Source of the DNA: Fischerella sp. CENA71 | GTDB taxonomy: Bacteria; Cyanobacteriota; Cyanobacteriia; Cyanobacteriales; Nostocaceae | Length of the DNA stretch: 35,677 nucleotides | Direction: 5' to 3' | Assembly: GCA_024239075.1 (NCBI GenBank) | Contig: JANBVI010000019.1 | Coordinates: 1 to 35,677, forward strand | Shown: piece by piece, positions 7,812-15,136 of the stretch | How positions within the stretch are numbered: the stretch's first letter is position 1 | Layout of the letters: each line of letters begins with the position of its first letter | Program-made: the position numbers and the translations under genes | The notes under the pieces: model-generated | Told to the model about the DNA's origin: nothing | Seen by the model: only the letters and a program-made list of their open reading frames with translations | Database searches by the model: none

Positions 7812-10130
7812 TTACAAGCAAGGGGAGTACTGTTCACGCAACACGCGCCGCACAATTTTGTTAGAAGCGGTACGAGGCAAGGTATCAACTATAACAATAT
7901 CATGAATCTTAAACAGGGGATTGAGACGCTGGTTAATTGCTGCTTGCAACGATGCTATGAGTTTTGCTTTATTCTTTTGAACCTCTGGCTTGACAACCGC
8001 ATAGATTATTAATTGGCTTGGCCCCCCTTCGGGAGGAGAAATAGCAACAGCAGCATTTTCACAGACTCCTTCCTCGGCGTTGAGTGCTTGTTCAATTTCA
8101 GTGGAACTAACTTTGATACCGCCCAAGTTCATGGTGTCATCAACGCGACCGTGGGCGCGGTAGCAGTGATTTGGCAACCGTTCCATTTGGTCACTATGAC
8201 GGCGTAGGGAAATGGAGAAATAGGGAGTGTTAGCAAAATATACTTGGTGATGGTCTTTGTTTAACAACTCAGTGGAAAGTCCAATCGACGGAGGGATAAT
8301 AAATACCTCGCCTTTGTCAGCAAAATAACCGTCTGCATTGAGAATAACAACATCAAGTCCTAAGGCAGGTGTGCTAAAAGTTGAGGGGGCGCAGGGCTGT
8401 ACCAGAGTACCAGTCATATAGCCTCCACCAATTTCCGTACCGCCACAATATTCGATAACTGGTTTGTATCCAGCTAGAGACATCAGGTAGAGCATATCCT
8501 GAGGATTGGAACATTCGCCCGTCGAGCTAAACGCCTTAATGGCACTCCAGTCTAAACCTTGCATACAAGAAGTTGCTTTCCAGCTACTAACCAAACTGGG
8601 TACTACTCCAAGTATATTTACATGAGCATTACGTATAAATTGACCATATTCTGTGACTGTAGGTATCCCGTAGTAAAGAGCGATCGCAGCCCGATTGATC
8701 AGGGTAGCAAAAATTAACCACGGCCCCATCATCCATCCCAAGTTGGTGTACCAGGTTACTACATCATGAGGGTGGATATCGTGGTGCAAATACCCATCAG
8801 CAGCACATTTAATTGGGGTAGTTTGTGTCCAGGGTATTGCCTTGGGTTCTCCCGTGGTTCCAGAGGAAAATAAAATGTTGGTATAAGCAGCAGGATCAGC
8901 AGGGACGGCATCGAATTGTTCGTTGGCACTGAGAAACTCTTTCCAAGTCAAATCACCAGGACGCAGGTTTGAAGATGCGGTGAGTGGGAGACGCGGTGAC
9001 GCAAAGAGGGAGAGGTGTGAGGATGCGGTGAGAGGGAGAAACGGTGACGCGGAGAATCTATCAACAATACTCTCCGCGTCCCCATGTCCCCGTGTCCCCG
9101 CGTCTTCTCCTCCTATCTCCCCATATCCCCGTGTCCCCGTGTCTTCTCCTCCTATTTCCCCATGTCCCCGTGTCCCCGCATCTTCTCCTCCTATCTCCCC
9201 ATATCCCCCTGTCCCCATATCCCCCTGTCCCCGCGTCTCCGCGTCCCCGTGTCCTCTCCCTCTGTCAGTCTCTATGACAATTGCTCTAGGTGCATTGGCA
9301 TCAACTATTTTGGTGTATAGGGGTAACTGCTTACCACCACGCAAAATATAGTCCTGAGTAAAGATTGCTTTTGCCTTGGATAGATGTAGCCGCATAGCAA
9401 TTTCAGCAGCAACAAAACTGTCAGCAATGGAGACAACTATACAGCCAGCCTTAATAATACCTAGATAAATTGCCACAGATTCAGCAGTCATGGGCATGGC
9501 AATGGCAATGCGATCGCCTTTTTGAAAGCCAGCATCTACCAGTCCATTGGCAACTCGGTTAGTTAAGGCATGGAGTTCGCCATAGGTGAGAGTAGAAATT
9601 GAACCTCCTTCTGCCTGAAAAATAATTGCAGGGGCATCTACTGGTGCTTGAAAACAACTCTCAACAATGTTAAATTTAGCACCTAGCAGCCATTTAGGAG
9701 ATTCTACACCATCTGACAAGTCAACAACTTGAGTATACTTCTTGTGAAACTGGATACCCAAACGTTGAATTATTCTGTCCCAGAACTCAGCACGATGTTG
9801 TGTTGACCAAGTATGAAGTTCAAAATAGGAATTCAGCTTTAGCTCCTTCATCAACCTAGCAATATTAGTCTCCTGAATCTGCTCCGTGGAAGGAAACCAA
9901 GCGGGGGGAAATCCTTGGCTTTTGTCCCAATCAGAGAACGTAGTTTGGTAAAGAAGTTCGTGTAGTGCAAAGGGATGACTAGGCTTGAGGATGTGTTGAG
10001 TAAGGTGCTGCCAACAGTCGGCAGCAGGAAGAGAAGCAAGCCATTGATTGACCTGCGGTAAGATTGCGGTAGCTATGCTTGCTTCCACACCGCTATTGAT
10101 AACTTCTGCAAGTGATAGTTGCTTTGACAT
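7812..10130 (-). CDS. AMP-forming acyl-CoA ligase with in-frame repeat insertion
   Basis: ANL-superfamily enzyme: activates a carboxylate with ATP and transfers it to CoA. An acetyl-CoA-synthetase-type N-terminal domain (FWDRIIQRLGI, KWLLGAKFNIVESC) is followed by the AMP-binding core. The P-loop is SSGTTGEPKAIPWT, and EYCGGTEIGGGY, YRAHGRVDDTMNLGGIKVSS and a C-terminal Lys motif (RTASNKIVRRVL) are intact. The IPWT variant recalls plant acyl-activating enzymes AAE17/18. The substrate is unknown, but acetoacetate from the neighbouring tyrosine pathway is an obvious candidate. About 100 low-complexity residues, including three 13-residue repeats (GEIGGEDAGTRGH-like), interrupt the protein between AIVIETD and LRPGDLTW. 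Without them it would be ~670 aa. It follows the HDO gene at 6 nt. Start: ATG at 10130 or GTG at 10136; neither has a clear ribosome site. Confidence 0.85.
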   Translation of the reverse strand: MSKQLSLAEVINSGVEASIATAILPQVNQWLASLPAADCWQHLTQHILKPSHPFALHELLYQTTFSDWDKSQGFPPAWFPSTEQIQETNIARLMKELKLNSYFELHTWSTQHRAEFWDRIIQRLGIQFHKKYTQVVDLSDGVESPKWLLGAKFNIVESCFQAPVDAPAIIFQAEGGSISTLTYGELHALTNRVANGLVDAGFQKGDRIAIAMPMTAESVAIYLGIIKAGCIVVSIADSFVAAEIAMRLHLSKAKAIFTQDYILRGGKQLPLYTKIVDANAPRAIVIETDRGRGHGDAETRGQGDMGTGGYGEIGGEDAGTRGHGEIGGEDTGTRGYGEIGGEDAGTRGHGDAESIVDRFSASPFLPLTASSHLSLFASPRLPLTASSNLRPGDLTWKEFLSANEQFDAVPADPAAYTNILFSSGTTGEPKAIPWTQTTPIKCAADGYLHHDIHPHDVVTWYTNLGWMMGPWLIFATLINRAAIALYYGIPTVTEYGQFIRNAHVNILGVVPSLVSSWKATSCMQGLDWSAIKAFSSTGECSNPQDMLYLMSLAGYKPVIEYCGGTEIGGGYMTGTLVQPCAPSTFSTPALGLDVVILNADGYFADKGEVFIIPPSIGLSTELLNKDHHQVYFANTPYFSISLRRHSDQMERLPNHCYRAHGRVDDTMNLGGIKVSSTEIEQALNAEEGVCENAAVAISPPEGGPSQLIIYAVVKPEVQKNKAKLIASLQAAINQRLNPLFKIHDIVIVDTLPRTASNKIVRRVLREQYSPCL
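8965..9275. repeat. Low-complexity repeat inserted in ligase gene
   Basis: A run of CCCCGTGTC/CCCCGCGTC-type words, rich in C on the plus strand, includes three consecutive 39-bp units (9080-9118, 9119-9157, 9158-9196) and a decaying fourth. The left part (8965-9058) carries GACGCGGTGACG-type words partly complementary to the right part. The unit of 39 bp equals 13 codons, so the ligase frame is kept. The same word family lies between hppD and hmgA at 12325-12378. Confidence 0.85.
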
Positions 10131-10136
10131 AGCCAC

Positions 10137-11054
10137 TTATGTATAAACATGGTTAAGGCGATCGCTATTTAGTCCATCCCAAAACACAGCAATGGCATCG
10201 AGAATCTCTCGCCCCCCCTGAATAAACTTGGCTCGGTCAAAGTCTGGATGGAAGTAAACCTCTTCAAGTTCTTCTAGCGTATGTCCGGCGTGCTGTGCCT
10301 CGACACGGTTGTGCCAGGAGAAAAAGGCTAGGCGCAGATGTGGGTGTCGTGTTTGCTTAATACGTGTGAGTCCGTCCTCCAACTCCTGCCAGAAACCAGC
10401 CGCAGCCCAGTTTTCAACTGCAAAGCTAGCACCCTCAGCAATTTGCGGGTCATCGCTACCATAGAGACGTTGTAGTTCATCGCAGAAATGTAAAGTCGTA
10501 GGTCGTCCGTGCTTGCGCTTGCCAATGTCTTCGTAGTGCAAGCCCAACCCTTCAGCAACGCCAATCAGCCATTCAAAATGTGCTGCCCGGAAACGACAGA
10601 TACCACCATCTACCGTACCTTCGGTAATGACTAGTTCGGGGTCGCCTTCCCGGTCTTTATCTTCCTCTGTCTGAGCAATATTATTGCTAATTGAGTGTCC
10701 AAGCTGGCGGTAAATTACGCCTAGTTCGTTTAGTAGGATCTCGCGACTGGCACGGGACTGCTGGAGGCTGGGTGAGTTAATAACTTTCAACAGTGCGGCA
10801 ATCAGGAATTGGTTAGAAAAAACCGAGAATTGTTTAATGAAGTGCCGTAGTTCTTCATCTGTGGCAGTACCATTGCAAAACCAGCGAGTGTAGGCATTAC
10901 TAGTGATGATGCGATGCTGCAAAAATTCTTGGTCAACTTCGGTGAGGAAATCTTGGAAGTCATCTACCTGTTGGTAGGTAAGTTCGCCTCGGTGCAAGCG
11001 TTCTTTGATGCGTGACGAAATAGTGAGATGACCAGTATCAAGAGTTTGAGTCAT
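10137..11054 (-). CDS. Haem-oxygenase-like di-iron (HDO) family protein
   Basis: 305 mostly helical residues in the iron-containing redox enzyme / Haem_oxygenase_2 group. Candidate metal ligands are E110 and H120 (LLNELGVIYRQLGH), H159/E161 (AAHFEW), E214 (FAVENWAAAGFW) and H248, E252, H255, H258 in WHNRVEAQHAGH. The last group matches the HxxxExxH-type helix of this superfamily. Known members use O2 and two irons for N-oxygenation, C-C cleavage or decarboxylation. Its position between hmgA (48 nt upstream) and the ligase (stop codon 6 nt before the GTG) places it in the aromatic catabolic operon. A substrate is not evident. A GCAAGGTA site lies just before the ATG. Not a classical HO-1 haem oxygenase. 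Confidence 0.75.
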   Translation of the reverse strand: MTQTLDTGHLTISSRIKERLHRGELTYQQVDDFQDFLTEVDQEFLQHRIITSNAYTRWFCNGTATDEELRHFIKQFSVFSNQFLIAALLKVINSPSLQQSRASREILLNELGVIYRQLGHSISNNIAQTEEDKDREGDPELVITEGTVDGGICRFRAAHFEWLIGVAEGLGLHYEDIGKRKHGRPTTLHFCDELQRLYGSDDPQIAEGASFAVENWAAAGFWQELEDGLTRIKQTRHPHLRLAFFSWHNRVEAQHAGHTLEELEEVYFHPDFDRAKFIQGGREILDAIAVFWDGLNSDRLNHVYT

Positions 11055-11102
11055 ATTAAAATACCTTGCATCACAATCTAAAATCTAAAATCCAAAATAG
11101 TA

Positions 11103-12260
11103 TTAAGCAATCCAACTGTAGGCGTAGTCTTTGTCTTCCAACTCTATGGCGTGCTTTGTGAGTTGTAGGGGATGAAAGGTATCAATCATCACGGCTAACT
11201 CCTCAGTTCGTTCTTTACCAATTGACCCCTCGTACATCCCTGGGTGGGGACCGTGAGGAATACCACCAGGATGAATGGTTATTGATGCTTGTTCAATTCC
11301 TTTGCGGGACATAAAGTTTCCTGCAACATAGTAGATAACCTCATCCGAATCAACGTTGGAATGATTATAGGGAGCTGGAATTGCTTGCGGGTGATAATCA
11401 AAAAGACGCGGCACAAAGGAACACAAGACAAAGCCAGGAGCCTCAAAAGTTTGATGTACTGGAGGAGGTTGGTGAATTCGACCAGTAATTGGTTCAAAGT
11501 CCTCAATGTTGAGTGCAAAGGGATAGAGATGCCCATCCCAACCGACGACATCTAAAGGATGATAATGATAGAGGTAACTAGTAATTCTGTCCCTAGCTTT
11601 AACTCGCACCTCAAACTCTCCTGCTTCGTCGTGGCTAACTAGCTCTTCTGGTGGGCGAATGTCACGTTCGTTATAGGGGGCATGTTCGAGAAATTGTCCG
11701 TAACGATTGAGGTAGCGAGTTGGTGGCTCTACATGTCCATTTGCCTCAATCACTAGCATTCGCTGCTCCATACTGGTATTGGGTATTATTCGCCACAATA
11801 CACCTGTAGGAATGATCAAGTAATCACCTGCCCGATAGCGAAGAATACCGTATTGACTCTCTAATACACCAGTGCCGTTATGGATGAAAATTACCTCATC
11901 ACCGTGAGCAAAGCGATACCAGTAAGACATCGATTCAGTTGGTCGAGCAACTGAAATACAGACATCTGCATTCGTCAACAACGGGATACGAGCTTGGATA
12001 GCATCCTTCCCTGCTTCCACAGTTCCTGTGCGTAGATGACGGTGACGCAAGGGACTTGATTCTTCACACAGAATGTCCACCGTTGTTTGTTCCAAAATTT
12101 TATATATTTGGGTGGGTGGACGCAGATGATAAAGTAGGGATTGAATGCCGGAAAAACCACGCATTCCCATCAATTCTTCGTGATACAAAGAACCATTTGG
12201 TTGACGAAATTGAGTGTGCCGCTTATGTGGAATATTTCCCAACTTATAGTAATAAGTCAT
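11103..12260 (-). CDS. hmgA: Homogentisate 1,2-dioxygenase
   Basis: Opens the ring of homogentisate to 4-maleylacetoacetate (EC 1.13.11.5), an Fe(II) cupin-type enzyme of tyrosine breakdown. The C-terminal half holds the family iron site: NHSNVDSDEVIYYVAGNF (Glu) and the IHPGGIPHGPHPG block (His). WDGHLYPFALNIEDFEP and the PPPVHQTFEAPGFVLCSF stretch are also typical. I start at the ATG at 12260 (MTYYYKLGNIP), giving 385 residues, with AAGGGGAG about 8 nt upstream. The frame stays open for ~70 more codons, but that extension is translated repeat DNA (GNGETQGRGDTVTRR) and should not be included. Second gene of the hppD operon, 115 nt after hppD. Confidence 0.92.
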   Translation of the reverse strand: MTYYYKLGNIPHKRHTQFRQPNGSLYHEELMGMRGFSGIQSLLYHLRPPTQIYKILEQTTVDILCEESSPLRHRHLRTGTVEAGKDAIQARIPLLTNADVCISVARPTESMSYWYRFAHGDEVIFIHNGTGVLESQYGILRYRAGDYLIIPTGVLWRIIPNTSMEQRMLVIEANGHVEPPTRYLNRYGQFLEHAPYNERDIRPPEELVSHDEAGEFEVRVKARDRITSYLYHYHPLDVVGWDGHLYPFALNIEDFEPITGRIHQPPPVHQTFEAPGFVLCSFVPRLFDYHPQAIPAPYNHSNVDSDEVIYYVAGNFMSRKGIEQASITIHPGGIPHGPHPGMYEGSIGKERTEELAVMIDTFHPLQLTKHAIELEDKDYAYSWIA

Positions 12261-12324
12261 CGTCTCATCTCCCCTTTGTCTTCCTTGTCCCCCTTGTAGT
12301 CTGGCAATTTTGCTGGGTTTTAAA

Positions 12325-12378
12325 ACTCTCCGCGTCACCGTGTCACCGCGTCCCTGTGTCTCCCCATTCCCCGCGTCA
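12325..12378. repeat. Low-complexity CCGCGTCACCGTGTC tract between hppD and hmgA
   Basis: Imperfect repeats of CCGCGTCACC / CCGTGTCACC / CCTGTGTCTCC fill most of the 115-nt space between the hppD stop and the hmgA start. They are of the same word family as the insertion at 8965-9275. As the two genes probably share a transcript, the tract sits inside the mRNA. Confidence 0.75.
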
Positions 12379-13467
12379 CAAATTCCCCCGCAGTGCTTGT
12401 TCGCGTTCAATAGCCTCAAATAGAGATTTGAAGTTACCTTCACCAAAGCCCTGCGCCCCTTGTCGCTCAATCACTTCCAAGAAAAGCGTTGGTCTGTCTT
12501 GCACAGGCTGGGTAAAAATCTGGAGCAAATAGCCATCTTCATCCCTATCTACCAGTATGCCTAGTTCTTGTAATTGCTCGATTGGCTCATTGATCTTTCC
12601 CACCCGTTCTTCTAAGTTTTCGTAATACGTTCTTGGTACTTGCAGAAACTCAACTTCATTTTTTCTTAGCTTGGAAACCGTTTCGATAATGTTATTGGTA
12701 GCACAGGCAATGTGTTGTACTCCAGGTCCGTTGTTATATTCCAGATATTCTTCAATCTGAGACTTGCGTTTACCTTGGGCTGGCTCGTTAATTGGAAATT
12801 TAATCTTACCTGTACTATCCTGCATTACCTTGGACATCAATGCTGAGTACTCTGTAGAAATCGCCTGGTCATCAAAATGCACCAACAGACTAAAACCCAT
12901 CGTATCGGCAAAAAACTGTATCCATCTATCCATCGCGCCCAGCTCGACGTTTCCGACGATGTGGTCAATCGAATGTAAACCTGTAAAGTTGCCGTTGTTA
13001 ATATGGTGCTGAGGTCTGAAGTTAGGAGCAAATACTCCAGAGTAATCGTTTCGTTCCACAAACTTGATCAGCGTGTCACCATAGCAGTGGATGGCAGCAT
13101 AGCGCAATACTCCGTATCCGTCTTCTTCTTCTGTTGGCTCAATAGCTCCTACAGCACCTCGTTTGGTTGTTTCTTTATAGGCACTGACGACATCAGGTAC
13201 TTCCAAGGCAATAATGGCAACTCCATCACCATGTTTATGCACGCTTTGAAGAATGGGATGTTGTGGAAAGAGTGCTGCACTAAAGACAAAGCAGATGTCC
13301 CCTTGCTGCATGACATAGGATGCTACTTCTCGACTACCAGTTTCTAAACCACGATAAGCAATATTGTTAAATCCGAAAAATTTGGAATAGAACTGCGCTG
13401 CTTGCCTTGCATTTCCGACATAGAACTCAAGGTGGTCGAAGCGCTTTATGGGGCAAAAATCATTCAT
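12376..13467 (-). CDS. hppD: 4-Hydroxyphenylpyruvate dioxygenase
   Basis: Converts 4-hydroxyphenylpyruvate to homogentisate (EC 1.13.11.27). The 363 residues fit the family's usual ~350-400. It has two vicinal-oxygen-chelate modules. The three iron ligands are H169 (SIDHIVGNV), H252 (GVQHIACAT) and E331 (FLEVIERQG). GFGEGNFKSLFEAIEREQALRGNL is the standard C-terminal helix that closes the active site. AAGGAGG about 7 nt before the ATG is a strong ribosome site. First gene of a minus-strand operon with hmgA, the HDO gene and the ligase, divergent from an Lrp-type regulator. In cyanobacteria homogentisate also feeds tocopherol synthesis; the hmgA neighbour shows that here it is also degraded. 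Confidence 0.95.
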   Translation of the reverse strand: MNDFCPIKRFDHLEFYVGNARQAAQFYSKFFGFNNIAYRGLETGSREVASYVMQQGDICFVFSAALFPQHPILQSVHKHGDGVAIIALEVPDVVSAYKETTKRGAVGAIEPTEEEDGYGVLRYAAIHCYGDTLIKFVERNDYSGVFAPNFRPQHHINNGNFTGLHSIDHIVGNVELGAMDRWIQFFADTMGFSLLVHFDDQAISTEYSALMSKVMQDSTGKIKFPINEPAQGKRKSQIEEYLEYNNGPGVQHIACATNNIIETVSKLRKNEVEFLQVPRTYYENLEERVGKINEPIEQLQELGILVDRDEDGYLLQIFTQPVQDRPTLFLEVIERQGAQGFGEGNFKSLFEAIEREQALRGNL

Positions 13468-13576
13468 TTCAATTCCTCCTTATGCAGAGGAAATATTGAG
13501 AACTGGGAAAAAACGTTGTAAAGCTACCGATTTCTGATATGGGTAATGAGCAATATGCAACTTACGTATAAATACC

Positions 13577-13599
13577 TTTAGTTTTTAATTTTAACTAAA
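13577..13599. promoter_or_regulatory. Dyad in the hppD/lrp divergent promoter
   Basis: TTTAGTT (13577-13583) and AACTAAA (13593-13599) form a 23-bp dyad with an AT-only centre, like the AT-centred palindromes bound by Lrp/AsnC proteins. It lies 110 nt from hppD and 106 nt from the regulator gene. A TATAAT box sits at 13679-13684, 21 nt before the regulator ATG. Function as an operator is inferred only from position and shape. Confidence 0.4.
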
Positions 13600-13705
13600 A
13601 GCTTATAATAAAATTATAAAATTAATTTTTTGATTTGATATTGTATAGATTATTAACTTATTTGCTTAATTTGGTAGATATAATAAACTAAACTATCAAT
13701 AAAAC

Positions 13706-14248
13706 ATGCTGAACGAGTATACCTGGAGAGATAAATTGACTAAAAATCAAACTACCAAGGGGAAGAACTCGGAGCCATTCAAACAACTGGATGAGAAAGA
13801 TCGACTGGTGTTGCGCCTTTTGCAAGAGAATAGCCGCATCACTCATGCGGAATTGGCACGTCAGGTCAACCTCACTACGCCTGGGCTGCAAAAAAGGCTG
13901 AAAAAGCTAGAAGAAAACGGCTTTATTGACCGTTATGTAACTTTAGTTAATCGTGAGGCGCTAGGTTTTGACTTGTTGTGTTTTACACAGGTTACCCTTG
14001 CTCACCATCAGCCAGAGTGTGTCGGACACTTCTGCGAACGTGTAAAGGGGTTGTCGGAAGTACTGGAATGTCACCATCTCACTGGTGAATTTGATTATCT
14101 TTTGAAAGTTGTCGTTACAAACCATCAGCATTTGGAAAAATTGCTGAGTGAGAAAATTACGCAAATTCCAGGTGTGGATAAGGTGCGTACCAGTATTGTT
14201 TTGAATGAAATCAAAGCTTCAACTTCACTACCATTGGGTGAAGTTTAG
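13706..14248 (+). CDS. Lrp/AsnC family transcriptional regulator
   Basis: 180 residues. After a basic, variable N-terminus comes the Lrp opening LDEKDRLVLRLLQENSRI at ~28-45 and a winged helix-turn-helix (THAELARQVNLTTPGLQKRLKKLEENGFI). The RAM ligand-binding domain follows (LCFTQVTLAHHQ, LSEVLECHHLTGEFDYLLKVVV, IPGVDKVRTSIVLNEIK). Divergent from hppD and 18 nt before the unknown protein/fahA pair, so it likely controls both arms, perhaps with tyrosine or a pathway intermediate as effector. No Shine-Dalgarno precedes the chosen ATG. The native start could be slightly downstream, but no other ATG occurs before the HTH. Confidence 0.9.
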   Translation: MLNEYTWRDKLTKNQTTKGKNSEPFKQLDEKDRLVLRLLQENSRITHAELARQVNLTTPGLQKRLKKLEENGFIDRYVTLVNREALGFDLLCFTQVTLAHHQPECVGHFCERVKGLSEVLECHHLTGEFDYLLKVVVTNHQHLEKLLSEKITQIPGVDKVRTSIVLNEIKASTSLPLGEV

Positions 14249-14266
14249 GCAAGGAGGTAAAACCCA

Positions 14267-15136
14267 ATGCTCCCATCAGTAAAAGCACTTCTCACATCAA
14301 TCGTGGACTATGCTGGACTGTTCCCGCCAGCCAAGCTGAGTATGCAAGAAGCGATGAGCAATTATGCAAACTATCAATTAAGTTCCTACAGTTGGATGCT
14401 AAATTGCTTTGTGCTGCCAGTGTCCCGATGGAATGAATTTGCAGCATTTGTACCAACATTAGACTTAAAGCAGCGATCGCTTAGTTTAATTTTAAAAGAT
14501 TGGGAGACAGAGATAGACATAGTGCGATCGCTCATCAGCAATAACAATATCACTGTTACTGCCCTAGAATTTCCACCGCTTCCTCCCACAGAAATTAACA
14601 GAATACTTCCTCATCTACCAGCCAAAGTAAACGCATTTTTTGAAATTCCCCTTAGTGGGGACTTAAAACCATATCTAACAGTACTGCAACATAGCGGTGC
14701 AGCTGCAAAAATCCGAACTGGAGGTGTAACCGTTGATGCTTTTCCCAACTTTAAAGAACTTTGTCAGTGTATTTTGACGTTTACTGAAGCTAGAGTTCCA
14801 TTTAAGGCAACTGCTGGTTTACACCACCCCTTACCAGGTAACCATCGCGTTACATACGAGCCAAATAGCCCTAGCACACTCATGCATGGCTTTCTAAATG
14901 TTGCAGTTTTGGCAGCATTACTTTATCGGCAAAAAATCACACTACAAGAAGCAGTAGAAATTCTCCAAAATTTCAACAGCAATAGCTTCCAATTCACAGA
15001 CAATGCTATTACCTGGCGCGATTATCACCTAAATATTGGAGAAATTGAGCAGGTTCGACAATACTTCTTCCGCTCATTTGGTTCTTGCTCATTTCAAGAA
15101 CCAGTAGACGACCTCAAGGAACTAAAACTACTATGA
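14267..15136 (+). CDS. Uncharacterised conserved protein coupled to fahA
   Basis: 289 residues, not recognised as a characterised enzyme. The motifs VDYAGLFPPA at the N-terminus, KIRTGGVTVDAFP, VPFKATAGLHHPL, MHGFLNVAVLAALLY and RSFGSCSFQEPVDDL at the end look like active-site segments of an alpha/beta (perhaps TIM-barrel) enzyme. I recall such proteins next to fumarylacetoacetase genes in other bacteria. The stop codon overlaps the fahA ATG (ATGA at 15133-15136), so the two are translationally coupled. AAGGAGGT lies 7 nt before the ATG. No maleylacetoacetate isomerase gene occurs in the window, so a role in that step, or in handling a by-product of the pathway, is possible but unproven. Confidence 0.8.
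   Translation: MLPSVKALLTSIVDYAGLFPPAKLSMQEAMSNYANYQLSSYSWMLNCFVLPVSRWNEFAAFVPTLDLKQRSLSLILKDWETEIDIVRSLISNNNITVTALEFPPLPPTEINRILPHLPAKVNAFFEIPLSGDLKPYLTVLQHSGAAAKIRTGGVTVDAFPNFKELCQCILTFTEARVPFKATAGLHHPLPGNHRVTYEPNSPSTLMHGFLNVAVLAALLYRQKITLQEAVEILQNFNSNSFQFTDNAITWRDYHLNIGEIEQVRQYFFRSFGSCSFQEPVDDLKELKLL

Noticed and set aside
9080-9235. Possible CRISPR array from the regular 39-bp spacing
   Set aside because: The units are head-to-tail tandem repeats without unique spacers, inside a coding frame, and no cas genes are near.
9044-9351. Plus-strand frames rich in SPCPRVPASS-type repeats
   Set aside because: They are the antisense of the low-complexity insertion in the ligase gene. Three overlapping frames stay open only because the tandem repeat has no stops.
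12261-12470. N-terminal extension of homogentisate dioxygenase
   Set aside because: The extra codons come from repeat DNA and the overlapping hppD end. A good ribosome site and the family-typical start are at 12260.
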